Assembly: GCF_032341175.1 (NCBI RefSeq)
Contig: NZ_CP135435.1
Span: 930,001 to 994,000 of the forward strand
Source of the DNA: Bacillus sp. DTU_2020_1000418_1_SI_GHA_SEK_038
Lineage (GTDB): Bacteria; Bacillota; Bacilli; Bacillales; Cytobacillaceae
DNA: 64,000 nucleotides
Direction: 5' to 3'
Shown: positions 17,195 through 26,123 of the stretch, one piece after another
Numbering within the stretch: position 1 is the stretch's first letter
How the letters are laid out: the number at the start of each line of letters is the position of its first letter
Position numbers and translations under genes: made by a program
The notes under the pieces: generated by a model
What the model was told of the DNA's origin: nothing
Databases searched by the model: none
Seen by the model: the letters and a program-made list of their open reading frames with translations, nothing else

Positions 17195-18643
17195 TTGGAA
17201 GCTTTTGTTAATGGATTGAATAATATTTTATGGAGTACACCTGTCATTTATATTTGTCTTGGTGTAGGGCTATTATTTTCAATTCTTACTCGTTTTCTTC
17301 AAGTTAGACTAATTAAAGACATGGTTATGCTCATGTTCCAAGGAAAAAGTTCTTCTGCGGGCGTTTCATCTTTCCAGGCCTTATCTATTGCTCTTTCTGG
17401 CCGCGTAGGAACTGGTAATATTGCTGGAACTGCCACTGCTATTGCAATGGGTGGTCCAGGTGCTGTTTTCTGGATGTGGGCAATTGCTTTTATCGGGGCA
17501 GGAACTGCCTTTGTTGAATCAACATTAGCCCAGATTTACAAAGTAAAGAAAGACGGGTTATATCGTGGGGGCCCAGCCTATTACATTGAAAAGGGTATGG
17601 GGGTTAAATGGTTTGCTGTTCTTTTCGCTATCTCTGCTTTAGTGGCATTGTCACTATTAATGCCTGGTATTCAAGCAAATGCAATTGCTTCAGGGATTGA
17701 AAATGCATTTAGTGTTCCTAAATGGATTACAGGGCTATTTGTTTGCGGATTACTTGCACTAATTATCTTTGGTGGAGTTAAGCGTATTGCAAATGCGGCA
17801 CAATTAATTGTTCCGTTTATGGCTATTGGATATATTCTAGTTGCATTAATTATTATGGCAATGAATATCGGAGAAATTGGAAACGTTTTCTCTTTAATCT
17901 TTAGAAGTGCTTTCGGTGCCGATGCGGCATTTGGAGGAATCATTGGTAGTGCAATTGCTTGGGGAGTTAAGCGTGGAATTTACTCTAATGAAGCTGGACA
18001 GGGAACTGGTCCGCATGCTGCTGCTGCTGCAGAAGTTTCCCATCCTGCAAAGCAAGGTTTAGTGCAAGCGTTTTCAGTTTATATCGACACATTATTTGTG
18101 TGTTCAGCGACAGCATTTATGATTCTTTTTACAGGTATGTTCAATACAGTTGGCACAGATGGAAATATGATTGCGGAAAACTTGCCAGGAGTTGAAGCAG
18201 GACCTGGATATACTCAGGCAGCTGTTGAATCAGTATTACCTGGATTTGGAGCAGGCTTCGTAGCTATTTCACTTTTCTTCTTTGCCTTTACTACACTAAT
18301 GGCATACTACTATATGTCAGAAACAAACGTTACCTATTTATTTAAAAACAGTAAATGGCCAACATTTATTCTGAAGTTTGTATTGCTAGGTTCAGCCTTC
18401 TATGGATCTGTTAAAACGGCTGGTCTTGCATGGGCATTAGGAGATGTTGGATTAGGTCTCATGGTTTGGCTAAACATTATTGCCATCCTCATTCTTGCTA
18501 AACCAGCTTTGCTGGCCCTAAAAGACTACGAACAACAAAAGAAACAAGGACTCGATCCTGTGTTCAACTCAACAAAGCTTGGCATCAAAAATGCTGAGTA
18601 CTGGGAAAACGGTTACCAAGAGGAAAAAGAAAAAGTATCTTAA
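17195..18643 (+). CDS. AGCS-family sodium/alanine (glycine) symporter 1
   Basis: Membrane Na+/amino-acid symporter of about 482 aa. The start is TTG 17195, placed by AAGGGGG with 7 nt spacing; the upstream frame to 17117 lacks a ribosome site. The family core is present: SIALSGRVGTGNIAGTATAI near residue 70, GPGAVFWMWAIAFIGAGTAF, GGPAYYIEKGMGVKWF, and SNEAGQGTGPHAAAAAEVSHPAKQ near 265. About 11-12 TM helices are expected. A second AGCS gene follows 346 bp later but each has its own control region. The amino acid carried (alanine, glycine or glutamine) cannot be told. Confidence 0.85.
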   Translation: MEAFVNGLNNILWSTPVIYICLGVGLLFSILTRFLQVRLIKDMVMLMFQGKSSSAGVSSFQALSIALSGRVGTGNIAGTATAIAMGGPGAVFWMWAIAFIGAGTAFVESTLAQIYKVKKDGLYRGGPAYYIEKGMGVKWFAVLFAISALVALSLLMPGIQANAIASGIENAFSVPKWITGLFVCGLLALIIFGGVKRIANAAQLIVPFMAIGYILVALIIMAMNIGEIGNVFSLIFRSAFGADAAFGGIIGSAIAWGVKRGIYSNEAGQGTGPHAAAAAEVSHPAKQGLVQAFSVYIDTLFVCSATAFMILFTGMFNTVGTDGNMIAENLPGVEAGPGYTQAAVESVLPGFGAGFVAISLFFFAFTTLMAYYYMSETNVTYLFKNSKWPTFILKFVLLGSAFYGSVKTAGLAWALGDVGLGLMVWLNIIAILILAKPALLALKDYEQQKKQGLDPVFNSTKLGIKNAEYWENGYQEEKEKVS

Positions 18644-18652
18644 TAGATTACA

Positions 18653-18687
18653 AGAAGGATGCTTGGCATATGCTGAGCATCTTTTTT
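18653..18687 (+). terminator. Intrinsic terminator after AGCS gene 1
   Basis: Stem GATGCT (18658-18663) / AGCATC (18676-18681) followed by T6, with flanking A/T pairing. Confidence 0.75.
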
Positions 18688-18837
18688 CTGTTCTCTTTTA
18701 AAAAACTTAAAAATATTTGCGTTTTATTAAAAAATTTAAAATATTTTTTAGTCCATCCGCCCCTTGCTACTATAGGTTTTTATTAATAATTGAGTAAAAA
18801 ATTATGCCCATCGAATTAATATTTTTAAAAATAAATA

Positions 18838-18866
18838 TTGTGTCTACTTTTTGAATAATATATAAT
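18838..18866 (+). promoter_or_regulatory. Putative promoter of AGCS gene 2
   Basis: TTGTGT (18838-18843), a 17-bp spacer, then a perfect TATAAT (18861-18866). The expected start site near 18873 falls inside the left arm of the 11-bp dyad listed next. Confidence 0.55.
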
Positions 18867-18915
18867 TATTGTAATATGATTAATAGTCTTAATTACAATA
18901 ATATTCTGAAATATT
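18865..18915. promoter_or_regulatory. Operator-like dyad plus CodY-like box before AGCS gene 2
   Basis: A perfect 11-bp inverted repeat, ATTATTGTAAT (18865-18875) and ATTACAATAAT (18892-18902), with a 16-bp spacer, straddles the expected transcription start. It is followed immediately by AATATTCTGAAATATT (18900-18915), a dyad similar to the CodY box AATTTTCWGAAAATT with three mismatches. Repression by CodY and a second regulator is inferred. Confidence 0.5.
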
Positions 18916-18989
18916 AAAGGAGGATTTTTAGAGAAAGAAAGGGTTAATCGATCATGAGATTTTAACTAACAGAGAGAAGGGGAAACAAT

Positions 18990-20342
18990 ATGACAGATAT
19001 TCTATCAAAAATTGCAGATTTTGTTTGGGGACCACCCTTACTAGTATTATTAGTTGGAACAGGACTTTTTCTTACTATTCGTTTAGGATTTATGCAGTTT
19101 AGCAGTCTTCCATATGCACTTAAACTAGCTTTTTCAAAAAACCAGGATAAAAAATCAGCAGGAGATATTTCACATTTCCAATCATTAATGACAGCTCTAG
19201 CTGCGACTATTGGAACTGGTAATATTGCAGGGGTGGCAACAGCGGTTGTTCTTGGGGGGCCTGGTGCTGTATTTTGGATGTGGATCACAGCCCTTGTAGG
19301 GATGGCAACGAAATACGCGGAAGCCATTTTAGCCGTAAAATATCGTACAGTTGGTAAACGAGGAGAAATGGCCGGCGGACCGATGTATTATATTGAAAAA
19401 GGATTAGGCTGGAAATGGCTTGCTGTATTATTTGCATTCTTTGGAGCAATTGCTGCATTTGGTATTGGAAGCTCAGTTCAATCGAACTCTGTTGCAGCTG
19501 CAGTTCAGTCCAGCTTTGGGATTAACCCTTGGATAACTGGTATTATTTTAACTGTTGGAACAGGGGCGGTTTTATTAGGCGGAATCAAAAGTATAGGTAA
19601 AGTTACTTCCTTAATGGTTCCATTTATGGCGATTTTCTATGTTTTAGGTGGATTAACTATAATTTTATTAAATGTTAGCGAGCTTCCTTCTGCATTAGCT
19701 CTTATTTTTACTGATGCATTTACTGGACAAGCAATGGCTGGCGGTGCAATTGGTTCGGTTATCCGTTACGGGGTTGCACGTGGAGTATTCTCTAATGAAG
19801 CGGGTATGGGATCTGCACCAATTGCTGCAGCTGCTGCAAAAACAGATCATCCCGGACGTCAAGCTCTAATTTCTATGACAGGAACTTTTCTTGATACAGT
19901 TGTTGTCTGTTCAATCACTGGTATTACCCTCGTTATGGGTGGACTATATGCAAAAGGTGAATCAACAGGTGCTGCGTTAACGACACAAACCTTTGATCTA
20001 TTGCTCCCAGGTGTTGGCGGCTGGGTTGTAACAATCGGATTAATTTTCTTTGCTTATTCAACTGTATTAGGCTGGGCATATTATGGTGAAAAATGTTTTG
20101 AATACTTATTTGGCTTTAAATCTATTGCAGTTTACCGAATCATTTACACAGCAACTGTGCTGCTTGGTGCAGGAGCAAGTCTTGGTTTAGTATGGACGAT
20201 TGCAGATATTTTCAATGCATTAATGGCAATCCCTAACTTAATCGGACTTCTATTCCTATCTGGAGTTGTTGTAGCTGAAACGAAAGCATTCAAGCAAATT
20301 AGAGCACAAGAAAAGGCACAAAAAGCTAATACAGCAGCATAA
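18990..20342 (+). CDS. AGCS-family sodium/alanine (glycine) symporter 2
   Basis: Second Na+/amino-acid symporter, 450 aa. It has the same signature order as its neighbour: LAATIGTGNIAGVATAVVLG near residue 71, GPGAVFWMWITALVGMATKY, GGPMYYIEKGLGWKWL, and SNEAGMGSAPIAAAAAKTDH near 270. The two proteins are clearly paralogous but diverged through most of their length, so this is an old duplication or separate acquisition. The ATG at 18990 follows GAAGGGG. A 346-bp control region with promoter, dyad and CodY-like box precedes it. Confidence 0.85.
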   Translation: MTDILSKIADFVWGPPLLVLLVGTGLFLTIRLGFMQFSSLPYALKLAFSKNQDKKSAGDISHFQSLMTALAATIGTGNIAGVATAVVLGGPGAVFWMWITALVGMATKYAEAILAVKYRTVGKRGEMAGGPMYYIEKGLGWKWLAVLFAFFGAIAAFGIGSSVQSNSVAAAVQSSFGINPWITGIILTVGTGAVLLGGIKSIGKVTSLMVPFMAIFYVLGGLTIILLNVSELPSALALIFTDAFTGQAMAGGAIGSVIRYGVARGVFSNEAGMGSAPIAAAAAKTDHPGRQALISMTGTFLDTVVVCSITGITLVMGGLYAKGESTGAALTTQTFDLLLPGVGGWVVTIGLIFFAYSTVLGWAYYGEKCFEYLFGFKSIAVYRIIYTATVLLGAGASLGLVWTIADIFNALMAIPNLIGLLFLSGVVVAETKAFKQIRAQEKAQKANTAA

Positions 20343-20370
20343 TATCTATACTATAGTAATATAAAGTATA

Positions 20371-20411
20371 AGAAGGTGAAACCTATTAATGATAGGTCTC
20401 ACCTTCTTTTA
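20371..20411 (+). terminator. Intrinsic terminator after AGCS gene 2
   Basis: Stem AGAAGGTGA and AACCTAT pair with ATAGGT and CACCTTCT around loop TAATG, then TTTTAT. It overlaps the 3' end of the convergent gene at 20409. Confidence 0.85.
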
Positions 20412-20840
20412 TGGCGTTATCCCTAAATACTCAGCCATTTTACTTAGATCCGAATTATTTTGGTCAATCGTAAAAAAGTAAACATTGTTTTCATCATCAA
20501 AAATCATGATATAAGGGTCTTCTTCAACTGGATAAAAAATATTCATTTCATCTGCAAGAGTATGAATCCATTGATTTTGAACTTTAATGGGAGGACGAAG
20601 AGGAATCCTGACAATAAACCCTTTTCTAGGAATGGGATTTATTTTCTTATATATACCCTCAATATTGGATAGGTAGTTTTCAGCTTCTTTATTGATGGCT
20701 GCTGTAATAGGAATTTCTTTAACAACCTTTGCCTTATCTATATGATATACTTCAATCCTCTCGCTCTTTCCCTCGGCATGAATAGGTAATGAATAAACTA
20801 GTAATCCTATTATTAAAACAATGGGAATTATACGGTTCAA
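20409..20840 (-). CDS. Small secreted protein of unknown function
   Basis: About 143 aa from a TTG start at 20840, preferred because GAGGTG then lies 7 nt upstream; a GTG at 20849 would overlap the ribosome site. An N-terminal signal peptide (NRIIPIVLIIGLLVYSLPIH, cleavage near HA/EG) is clear. The mature part has mixed alpha/beta pattern with FIVRIPLRPPIKVQNQWI and MIFDDENNVYFFTID. No cysteine or lipobox is present. It is not a family I recognise. Confidence 0.6.
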   Translation of the reverse strand: MNRIIPIVLIIGLLVYSLPIHAEGKSERIEVYHIDKAKVVKEIPITAAINKEAENYLSNIEGIYKKINPIPRKGFIVRIPLRPPIKVQNQWIHTLADEMNIFYPVEEDPYIMIFDDENNVYFFTIDQNNSDLSKMAEYLGITP

Positions 20841-20999
20841 AGGCTTCACCTCATTAATAATATGACCGGATAGGTGCCTAACTATTCCTCACAAAAGCTG
20901 ACTTAGACTAGACATCTTATGCGTGATACGCTAGTATCAGTAGCGAAAATACTTTTCAAAAAATGAATGTTTACATATATAAAATTTAAGGAGTCCTAT

Positions 21000-22142
21000 A
21001 TGACACAAACTTTAATTAGCGAACTAAAGCCATTTATCCAAGAGGTATGGAAAAAATCGAATTTTTCACAACCAACAACGATTCAGTCAAATGCAATTCC
21101 AGCTGCAGTTGAGGGAAAGGATCTAATTGCTGAGTCTCCGACAGGTACTGGAAAGACGCTTGCTTATTTGCTGCCGATATTAGAGAAAATTGAAAGTGAT
21201 CAAAAGAGCCTTCAGGCGGTTATTATTGCACCTTCTCAAGAGCTTGTAATGCAAATCTTGCAAGAAATTCAAAAGTGGTCCGAAGGCAGCGGTATTCGAG
21301 CAGCCTCCTTTATTGGAGGCGCCAATGTAAAGAGGCAGCTGGAAAAATTAAAAAAGCATCCTCATATTGCTTTAGGTACACCTGGGAGAATGCTGGAATT
21401 AATTAAGCAGAAAAAGCTGAAAATGCATGAAGTCAAAATGATTGTGCTCGATGAGGGGGATCAGCTGCTAGTACCTGAGCATTTGGAAACAGTTCGAAAT
21501 ATCGTCAAGTCCGCTTTAAGTGAACGTCAAATCCTTTTGTTTTCGGCTACACTGCCGCAGGGAACAGAAAAGCTGGCACGAGAATTAACAGCAGATCCTG
21601 AAATTATCAGAGTTGAAAAAGATGAAACAATCAACGCAGCCAATGTTGATCATTTTTACTTTATTACGGAAAAAAGAGACAAAATCATGATGCTTGAAAA
21701 AATCTCAAGGTTGGATGAGATTAAAGCACTTGTTTTTGTAAAGGATATAGGGAATTTAACAGTTATGTCAGAGAAGCTAGCTTATAAAAATATTTTAACA
21801 AGTTCTCTGCATAGTGATTTAAATAAAATGGATCGGCAAAATGCTTTAAAGGATTTACGGACAGGAAAGACAAATTTGCTGCTTGCAACAGATGTAGCAG
21901 CAAGAGGGTTGGATATTAAAGATGTCACTCATGTCGTTCATTTCGATTTCCCGAAAGATTTGAAGCAGTATGTTCACCGTTCAGGAAGAACAGGGAGATT
22001 TGGCGCGAGCGGAACAGTTATTTCCTTAGTAACGGAGAGAGAGGAAAGAGAACTTAGGAAATTTACGAAGGAGCTTGGCATTCTAGCTTCAAAGAAAGTC
22101 ATGCGTGCTGGTAAAATAATCGATCCGGACCAACGAAAATAA
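21000..22142 (+). CDS. yfmL: DEAD-box-type ATP-dependent RNA helicase (YfmL-like)
   Basis: RNA helicase of 380 aa, similar in size to B. subtilis YfmL, without the C-terminal RNA-binding domain of CshA/DbpA. The ATG at 21000 follows AAGGAG. Motifs in order: Q motif QPTTIQSNAIP, Walker A SPTGTGKT (residues about 46-53), Ia PSQEL, Ib TPGR, motif II VLDEGDQLL, motif III SAT, motif V DVAARGLDI and motif VI HRSGRTGR. Motif II reads D-E-G-D, not D-E-A-D. The catalytic Asp and Glu are retained, so ATPase activity is expected. Related B. subtilis proteins act in ribosome assembly and cold growth. Confidence 0.8.
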   Translation: MTQTLISELKPFIQEVWKKSNFSQPTTIQSNAIPAAVEGKDLIAESPTGTGKTLAYLLPILEKIESDQKSLQAVIIAPSQELVMQILQEIQKWSEGSGIRAASFIGGANVKRQLEKLKKHPHIALGTPGRMLELIKQKKLKMHEVKMIVLDEGDQLLVPEHLETVRNIVKSALSERQILLFSATLPQGTEKLARELTADPEIIRVEKDETINAANVDHFYFITEKRDKIMMLEKISRLDEIKALVFVKDIGNLTVMSEKLAYKNILTSSLHSDLNKMDRQNALKDLRTGKTNLLLATDVAARGLDIKDVTHVVHFDFPKDLKQYVHRSGRTGRFGASGTVISLVTEREERELRKFTKELGILASKKVMRAGKIIDPDQRK

Positions 22143-22211
22143 TTATTAGAATAAAGTTTCGATATTCGCCCATACTACTTTTTGAAATAGTAAAAAGGAG
22201 TCGAGGAAGCT

Positions 22212-22346
22212 ATGGGCAGAAAAAAACAGGGTAATGCAAATGCGGAACGCAATAAGAATGCCAAAAAAGGCAATCGAACGAGCTCAGAACTAGTTGAGTT
22301 TACAACAGGACACGATAATCCACAAAAAAACCGCCGCCAAGAGTAA
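22212..22346 (+). CDS. Very small hydrophilic protein (44 aa)
   Basis: An ORF of 44 codons, MGRKKQGNANAERNKNAKKG to the end KNRRQE, preceded by AAAAAGGAG and a second GAGGA, good ribosome sites. It is rich in Lys, Arg, Asn and Gln and has no hydrophobic stretch, like many small Bacillus spore or nucleic-acid-associated proteins. It follows the helicase by 69 nt and is closed by a terminator. The role is unknown. Confidence 0.6.
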   Translation: MGRKKQGNANAERNKNAKKGNRTSSELVEFTTGHDNPQKNRRQE

Positions 22347-22380
22347 AAGGCAGTAGTTATATTTTTTAAAAGAAAATTAA

Positions 22381-22417
22381 AAAAATCCTCTTTATTCTTC
22401 ACGAAAGAGGATTTTTT
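22381..22417. terminator. Bidirectional terminator
   Basis: Stem AAAATCCTCTTT (22382-22393) / AAAGAGGATTTT (22404-22415) with A and T tracts on both sides, between the small gene and the convergent Rieske oxidoreductase gene. Confidence 0.9.
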
Positions 22418-22423
22418 CTATCT

Positions 22424-23947
22424 CTATTGTAAATCAATCTTTTTAAGCGGCAATTTGGTTGGTCCGTTTAGTACTTCTCCATCATACGTGTACCTTGATC
22501 CATGGCAAGGACAATCCCATGTCCTATCTCCCTCATTCCACTCCGTTTCACAGCCCATATGTGTGCAGGTTGTATTAACAAGATGCATATTTCCTTCTTT
22601 GTCCCGGTATGCACCGGCTCTTTCTCCATTAATCATGACAACAGCGCCTTCGTCCTTCTCGATATCATCCAGCGCTTTTGGTGTAACGGCGAGCTTTCCT
22701 TTAATAAGGTGACCAGCAACATCTGTATTAATAGAGAACACCTTTTTAAGACTTGGATCTGCTTGGAATCGAGAAGGAGAGAACAGCTCTTCATAAGGAT
22801 TTTCCTTTCCAATAATGATATCCTTCAGAAGCATAGCTGCCGCTGTTCCATTCGTCATTCCCCATTTCCGGAAACCAGTAGCAACGTGTATATTTGGTTT
22901 ATTGGCCTTGATTCGACCGATATACGGGAGTTTGTCCAATGTTACCAAATCCTGCGCTGACCAGCGGTATGGGAATTCGGTAATCCCAAACACCTCAGCT
23001 GCAAAGTTTTCAAGTGCTTCATAATGCTTCATTGTGTTAATACCTTGTCCTGTTTTATGGCTTTCGCCTCCAACGAGGATTAATTTATCTCCATTATATG
23101 GCGTATATCTGAGAGAGCGGGTTGGTTCATCAGCGCTAATATACATACCATCTGGGAAATCTGTGCTTGTTTTGATCCCAAGTATATAGGAGCGATCGGC
23201 ATACATTCTGGCAAAATAAAATCCCATTATGTCTACAAATGGGTAATGAGAAGCAACAATTACTTGTTTACATTTTACTCGGTGTCCATCTCTCGTAATC
23301 ACGACAGGATGGTCATTTTCCCCAATGTCTACAGCAGTTGTATGTTCATAGACAATGCCGCCAGCATCGAGAAAATCCAGCAGCAAGACATTTAAGTACT
23401 TTAATGGGTGGAATTGTGCCTGATCATTCATCACAAGTGCCAATTTAGTATTAATATTAAAAGGAATGCTCTCCTCTAGCTTGCCATTAATCCCAAGTTT
23501 TTCGTATGCTTCCATTTCTGTCTCAAGCTTCCTCGCATACTGATCAGAAGTCGCATACATGATGGCACGCTGGTCACTAAAGTCACAATCAATCCTTTTA
23601 TCTTGTACTTGGCTGCGAACAAAATCGATCGCTCCCATTTCCGCTTCGAAATAAAGCTTTGTCCTTTCCAGACCAAAGTGATTAATAAATTCATCGTAAA
23701 TTAATCCATGCTGGGCGGTAAGCTTTGCTGTAGTATGGCCAGTTGTTCCAGTCAGGATGTTTCCAGCCTCCAAAATAGCTACCTTTAATCCCTCTTTCAA
23801 AAGAAGGAATCCAGCTGTAATACCGGTAATTCCGCCCCCAACAATGGCCACATCAACAGAAGTATGTTCAGTGAGCTTTCCGAAAGATGGAAGGGGAGCT
23901 TCTCTCCAATAAGACTCAGGAAACTGGGGCATTTTTTTATTAGACAT
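22424..23947 (-). CDS. yhfW: FAD-dependent oxidoreductase with C-terminal Rieske domain (YhfW-like)
   Basis: Fusion of a D-amino-acid-oxidase-type (DAO) flavoprotein with a Rieske [2Fe-2S] domain, 507 aa, as in B. subtilis YhfW. The start ATG at 23947 follows TAGGAGG; the longer frame to 23998 has no site. The FAD-binding motif is VDVAIVGGGITGITAGFLLL with a following ILEAG (residues about 30-60). The Rieske ligands are CTHMGC and CPCHGS near the C-terminus (about 462-485), with the usual Cys-x-His ... Cys-x-x-His spacing. The physiological substrate is unknown; the protein probably oxidises a small amine or similar compound. Confidence 0.85.
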   Translation of the reverse strand: MSNKKMPQFPESYWREAPLPSFGKLTEHTSVDVAIVGGGITGITAGFLLLKEGLKVAILEAGNILTGTTGHTTAKLTAQHGLIYDEFINHFGLERTKLYFEAEMGAIDFVRSQVQDKRIDCDFSDQRAIMYATSDQYARKLETEMEAYEKLGINGKLEESIPFNINTKLALVMNDQAQFHPLKYLNVLLLDFLDAGGIVYEHTTAVDIGENDHPVVITRDGHRVKCKQVIVASHYPFVDIMGFYFARMYADRSYILGIKTSTDFPDGMYISADEPTRSLRYTPYNGDKLILVGGESHKTGQGINTMKHYEALENFAAEVFGITEFPYRWSAQDLVTLDKLPYIGRIKANKPNIHVATGFRKWGMTNGTAAAMLLKDIIIGKENPYEELFSPSRFQADPSLKKVFSINTDVAGHLIKGKLAVTPKALDDIEKDEGAVVMINGERAGAYRDKEGNMHLVNTTCTHMGCETEWNEGDRTWDCPCHGSRYTYDGEVLNGPTKLPLKKIDLQ

Positions 23948-24045
23948 ACCTTTCCTCCTATACGTTACTTCATCCATAATTTTTCCAATAGATGTCATTT
24001 GTATACAGTTTGTAGGAGGATATAACTATAACATTTTTCAATAGA

Positions 24046-24078
24046 ATAAAAAGCCGGCTATAAAAAATAGCCAGCCAT
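24046..24078 (-). terminator. Intrinsic terminator of the small membrane-protein gene
   Basis: On the minus strand GGCTGGCTAT / ATAGCCGGC with loop TTTTT, followed by TTTTTATT. Confidence 0.75.
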
Positions 24079-24118
24079 TCAATCGGAAAAAAATAAATTA
24101 AGACGTTTCATCACTTTT

Positions 24119-24274
24119 TCAATCTCCGCTTTCAGTCACTTCATCATTCGGAATAGGATCAATAGACTTTGCGTCTTCCAGATTCAGTGCTTTATTCGTA
24201 AAATAATGCAGAAGGATTCCAACAATACCTAAGGAAATGACAAAACCGAGTGTTGTCACAATCATTAATATCAT
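24119..24274 (-). CDS. Small single-pass membrane protein (51 aa)
   Basis: From the ATG at 24274, placed by AAGGAGG with 6 nt spacing, the product is 51 aa. One TM helix (ILMIVTTLGFVISLGIVGIL, residues about 2-24) is followed by an acidic cytoplasmic tail ending NDEVTESGD. It has its own terminator. The function is unknown; small membrane peptides of this kind often bind larger transporters or sensors. Confidence 0.6.
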   Translation of the reverse strand: MILMIVTTLGFVISLGIVGILLHYFTNKALNLEDAKSIDPIPNDEVTESGD

Positions 24275-24465
24275 TATTTTGCCTCCTTTTTTTGCGATCC
24301 TTGTAAGACTTGAATCGATCAAATTCGTGTTATAATTGGAAAAAAGGTGATCATTTTAGATATATGCTCGGGAAACACATTTTTTTCCGATAATAAAGGG
24401 ATAATCGTTATTTATAATGAAATAAATAGAAGATGGGAAGAAAAAATAGTTTAGGAGGTTGAAGA

Positions 24466-24945
24466 ATGATTAAGAAAACAGCCGATCTTTGTGATAAATT
24501 CGGAAAGGAATTGGAAGTATGCCAGCAAGAATTCCGCTCTTTCGGGAAGAAGAAACAGTTCGATGGTCCAATTTCAACAGTGAGAGTATTTGAAGATAAT
24601 GTGTTAGTAAAGCAATCATTAGAAACCATACCCGAAGGAAATGTCCTTGTAGTAGACGGAGGCGGTTCGAAAAGATGTGCGTTGGTTGGTGATATGCTAG
24701 CTGAAATTGCGGTCAGCAGGAAGCTTGGGGGCGTCATTATCAATGGCTGTGTTAGGGATTCCGCAGAACTTGCCCAAATGGATATTGGACTTCTAGCGCT
24801 GGGAACTAATCCATTGCGGAGTAAAAAGGATGGAAAAGGTGAAAAAGATATTATTGTTACATTTGGAGGGATTGATTGGAATCCTGGCGATTATATTTAT
24901 GCGGATGAAGATGGAGTAGTAATAAGCTCCAAAAAATTAATCTAA
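24466..24945 (+). CDS. RraA-like protein / HMG aldolase family
   Basis: 159 aa, the length of E. coli RraA. The ATG at 24466 follows TAGGAGG. Family signatures are [20 protein letters not shown] (residues about 64-83) and [15 protein letters not shown] (about 88-102) with the conserved Arg-Asp pair, and the C-terminal [16 protein letters not shown]. In enterobacteria RraA inhibits RNase E, which Bacillaceae lack. Here the relatives are more often 4-hydroxy-4-methyl-2-oxoglutarate / oxaloacetate-type aldolases, so an enzymatic role is possible. No pathway neighbours help. Confidence 0.75.
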   Translation: MIKKTADLCDKFGKELEVCQQEFRSFGKKKQFDGPISTVRVFEDNVLVKQSLETIPEGNVLVVDGGGSKRCALVGDMLAEIAVSRKLGGVIINGCVRDSAELAQMDIGLLALGTNPLRSKKDGKGEKDIIVTFGGIDWNPGDYIYADEDGVVISSKKLI

Positions 24946-24977
24946 AAAGCGAAGAGGCCCTCCTCTTCGCTTTTTTT
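24944..24977 (+). terminator. Intrinsic terminator after rraA
   Basis: Perfect stem AAAAAGCGAAGAGG (24944-24957) / CCTCTTCGCTTTTT (24962-24975) ending in T7. Confidence 0.9.
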
Positions 24978-24978
24978 G

Positions 24979-25060
24979 GTGCCTGGCTCAACAATAAATC
25001 AATATCTATATCCTATATCTAAAACATGAAACTAGATATTGAATCGTGGCCTCTGGCACC
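24979..25060. repeat. 82-bp imperfect inverted-repeat element bounded by GGTGCC/GGCACC
   Basis: Begins GGTGCCTGGC (24979) and ends GGCACC (25060). The inner arms AATCAATATCTA and TAGATATTGAAT are near-perfect complements around a ~25-nt loop. The same terminal motif occurs as a compact GGTGCCAGGCACC at 29830-29842. It looks like a small dispersed palindromic element between rraA and the vanW gene. Confidence 0.5.
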
Positions 25061-25074
25061 TGTGCTTATATTCA

Positions 25075-25992
25075 TCATTCTTCCCCGGTAGTTTGGATTT
25101 CTTCAGGCAGAGTTTTCGAAGCGCCTGGAACGATTCGAGGCTCGTATTCGATTTCATCAGATGAATATATTTGGATCGCAATTTGTCCTCCGGAAGCTCG
25201 AGCCCGAATTAATAATGGAAAGGTATATTCGTTTTTAAAGCTGAAGTCAGGTCCATACCAGCTGACAGCAGCATCCCTTCCATTTGGTACATACGGAACG
25301 CTTTTGGAATGGGAATAGCGTTCAATGATTTTCAAACCAGCCCGATCAACCGAGTTAAATAGGGTAGATGAGACTTGGCAGATTCCCCCGCCAATATCCT
25401 CGGCTAACTCTCCTCGAACAATAACAGGCGCACGCATATAACCCCTATTCTTCGTTCGCTTTCCTACAACACGATTAAAGGAAAAAGTCTCACCAGGAAA
25501 AACAACCTGATTATTAATGGCTTCTGCCGCAAGAGCTATATTATGAGAGCGTGCTTTATTTCTTTGATTGAAAAAGGTCACATATCTTCCAATTTGCTTA
25601 ACGTGAATATGCAACAATAAATCCCGATCCACTCGTGGATGAATCGCAAGCATTGGCACTTCAATTTTAGAAGTGTTCCTGTTGTAAAAGTATGTATAGA
25701 ACAGGTCTGTAAAAGCCTTTCGGTGTAATCTCCTGCCTTTTTCTTCTGCTATAGCTTTTCCTGTCTGGCTAATATAAGCATTTTTCGGTGCTAGATACGT
25801 TTGTTTATCGACCACTTCAAGGAGCTCATTCAATTTTTCTATATCGATTAAAGGAAAATCTGGAAAAGAGATTGCGTAATCCATTCGGTCAACTGTTATG
25901 ACTGATTCTCCCTCGCATTCGATTGTGAGGCTTCCAGGCGGTTGAGCAGGTTGGATAAAAAGTAATATTCCGCATAGCCAAGAAAGGTACAT
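25075..25992 (-). CDS. VanW-family protein (YoaR-like)
   Basis: Secreted or membrane-tethered protein of about 305 aa. The start ATG at 25992 gives AGGAGG a 9-nt spacing; a GTG at 26004 overlaps the site. The N-terminus MYLSWLCGILLFIQP is a short signal sequence. The VanW domain (about 160-285) shows NQVVFPGETFSFNRVVGKR, DIGGGICQVSSTLFNS and DAAVSWYGPDFSFKN, all family hallmarks. VanW proteins are linked to the cell envelope and sometimes to glycopeptide-resistance clusters, but no van genes are here. The lia envelope-stress operon starts 240 bp away on the other strand. The biochemical role is unknown. Confidence 0.8.
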   Translation of the reverse strand: MYLSWLCGILLFIQPAQPPGSLTIECEGESVITVDRMDYAISFPDFPLIDIEKLNELLEVVDKQTYLAPKNAYISQTGKAIAEEKGRRLHRKAFTDLFYTYFYNRNTSKIEVPMLAIHPRVDRDLLLHIHVKQIGRYVTFFNQRNKARSHNIALAAEAINNQVVFPGETFSFNRVVGKRTKNRGYMRAPVIVRGELAEDIGGGICQVSSTLFNSVDRAGLKIIERYSHSKSVPYVPNGRDAAVSWYGPDFSFKNEYTFPLLIRARASGGQIAIQIYSSDEIEYEPRIVPGASKTLPEEIQTTGEE

Positions 25993-26123
25993 ATTATGGC
26001 ACACCTCCTAAATCTAGTATGGTTTAGAGCAGAGAATTCATGTATTATTCCTTTCTATTTTTTACTATAGGCTGTTAGGTGAAATTGGAGTCTTTTCCTG
26101 TTCATTTTAATGTCTCTTACCTT

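Noticed and set aside
18917..18924. Perfect AAAGGAGG as the ribosome site of a small gene before AGCS gene 2
   Set aside because: No start codon with a meaningful reading frame follows within 15 nt.
22502..22960. 152-aa ORF opposite the Rieske oxidoreductase gene
   Set aside because: It is antisense to a well-supported gene, with no ribosome site or recognisable domain. The same applies to the other antisense frames inside known genes.
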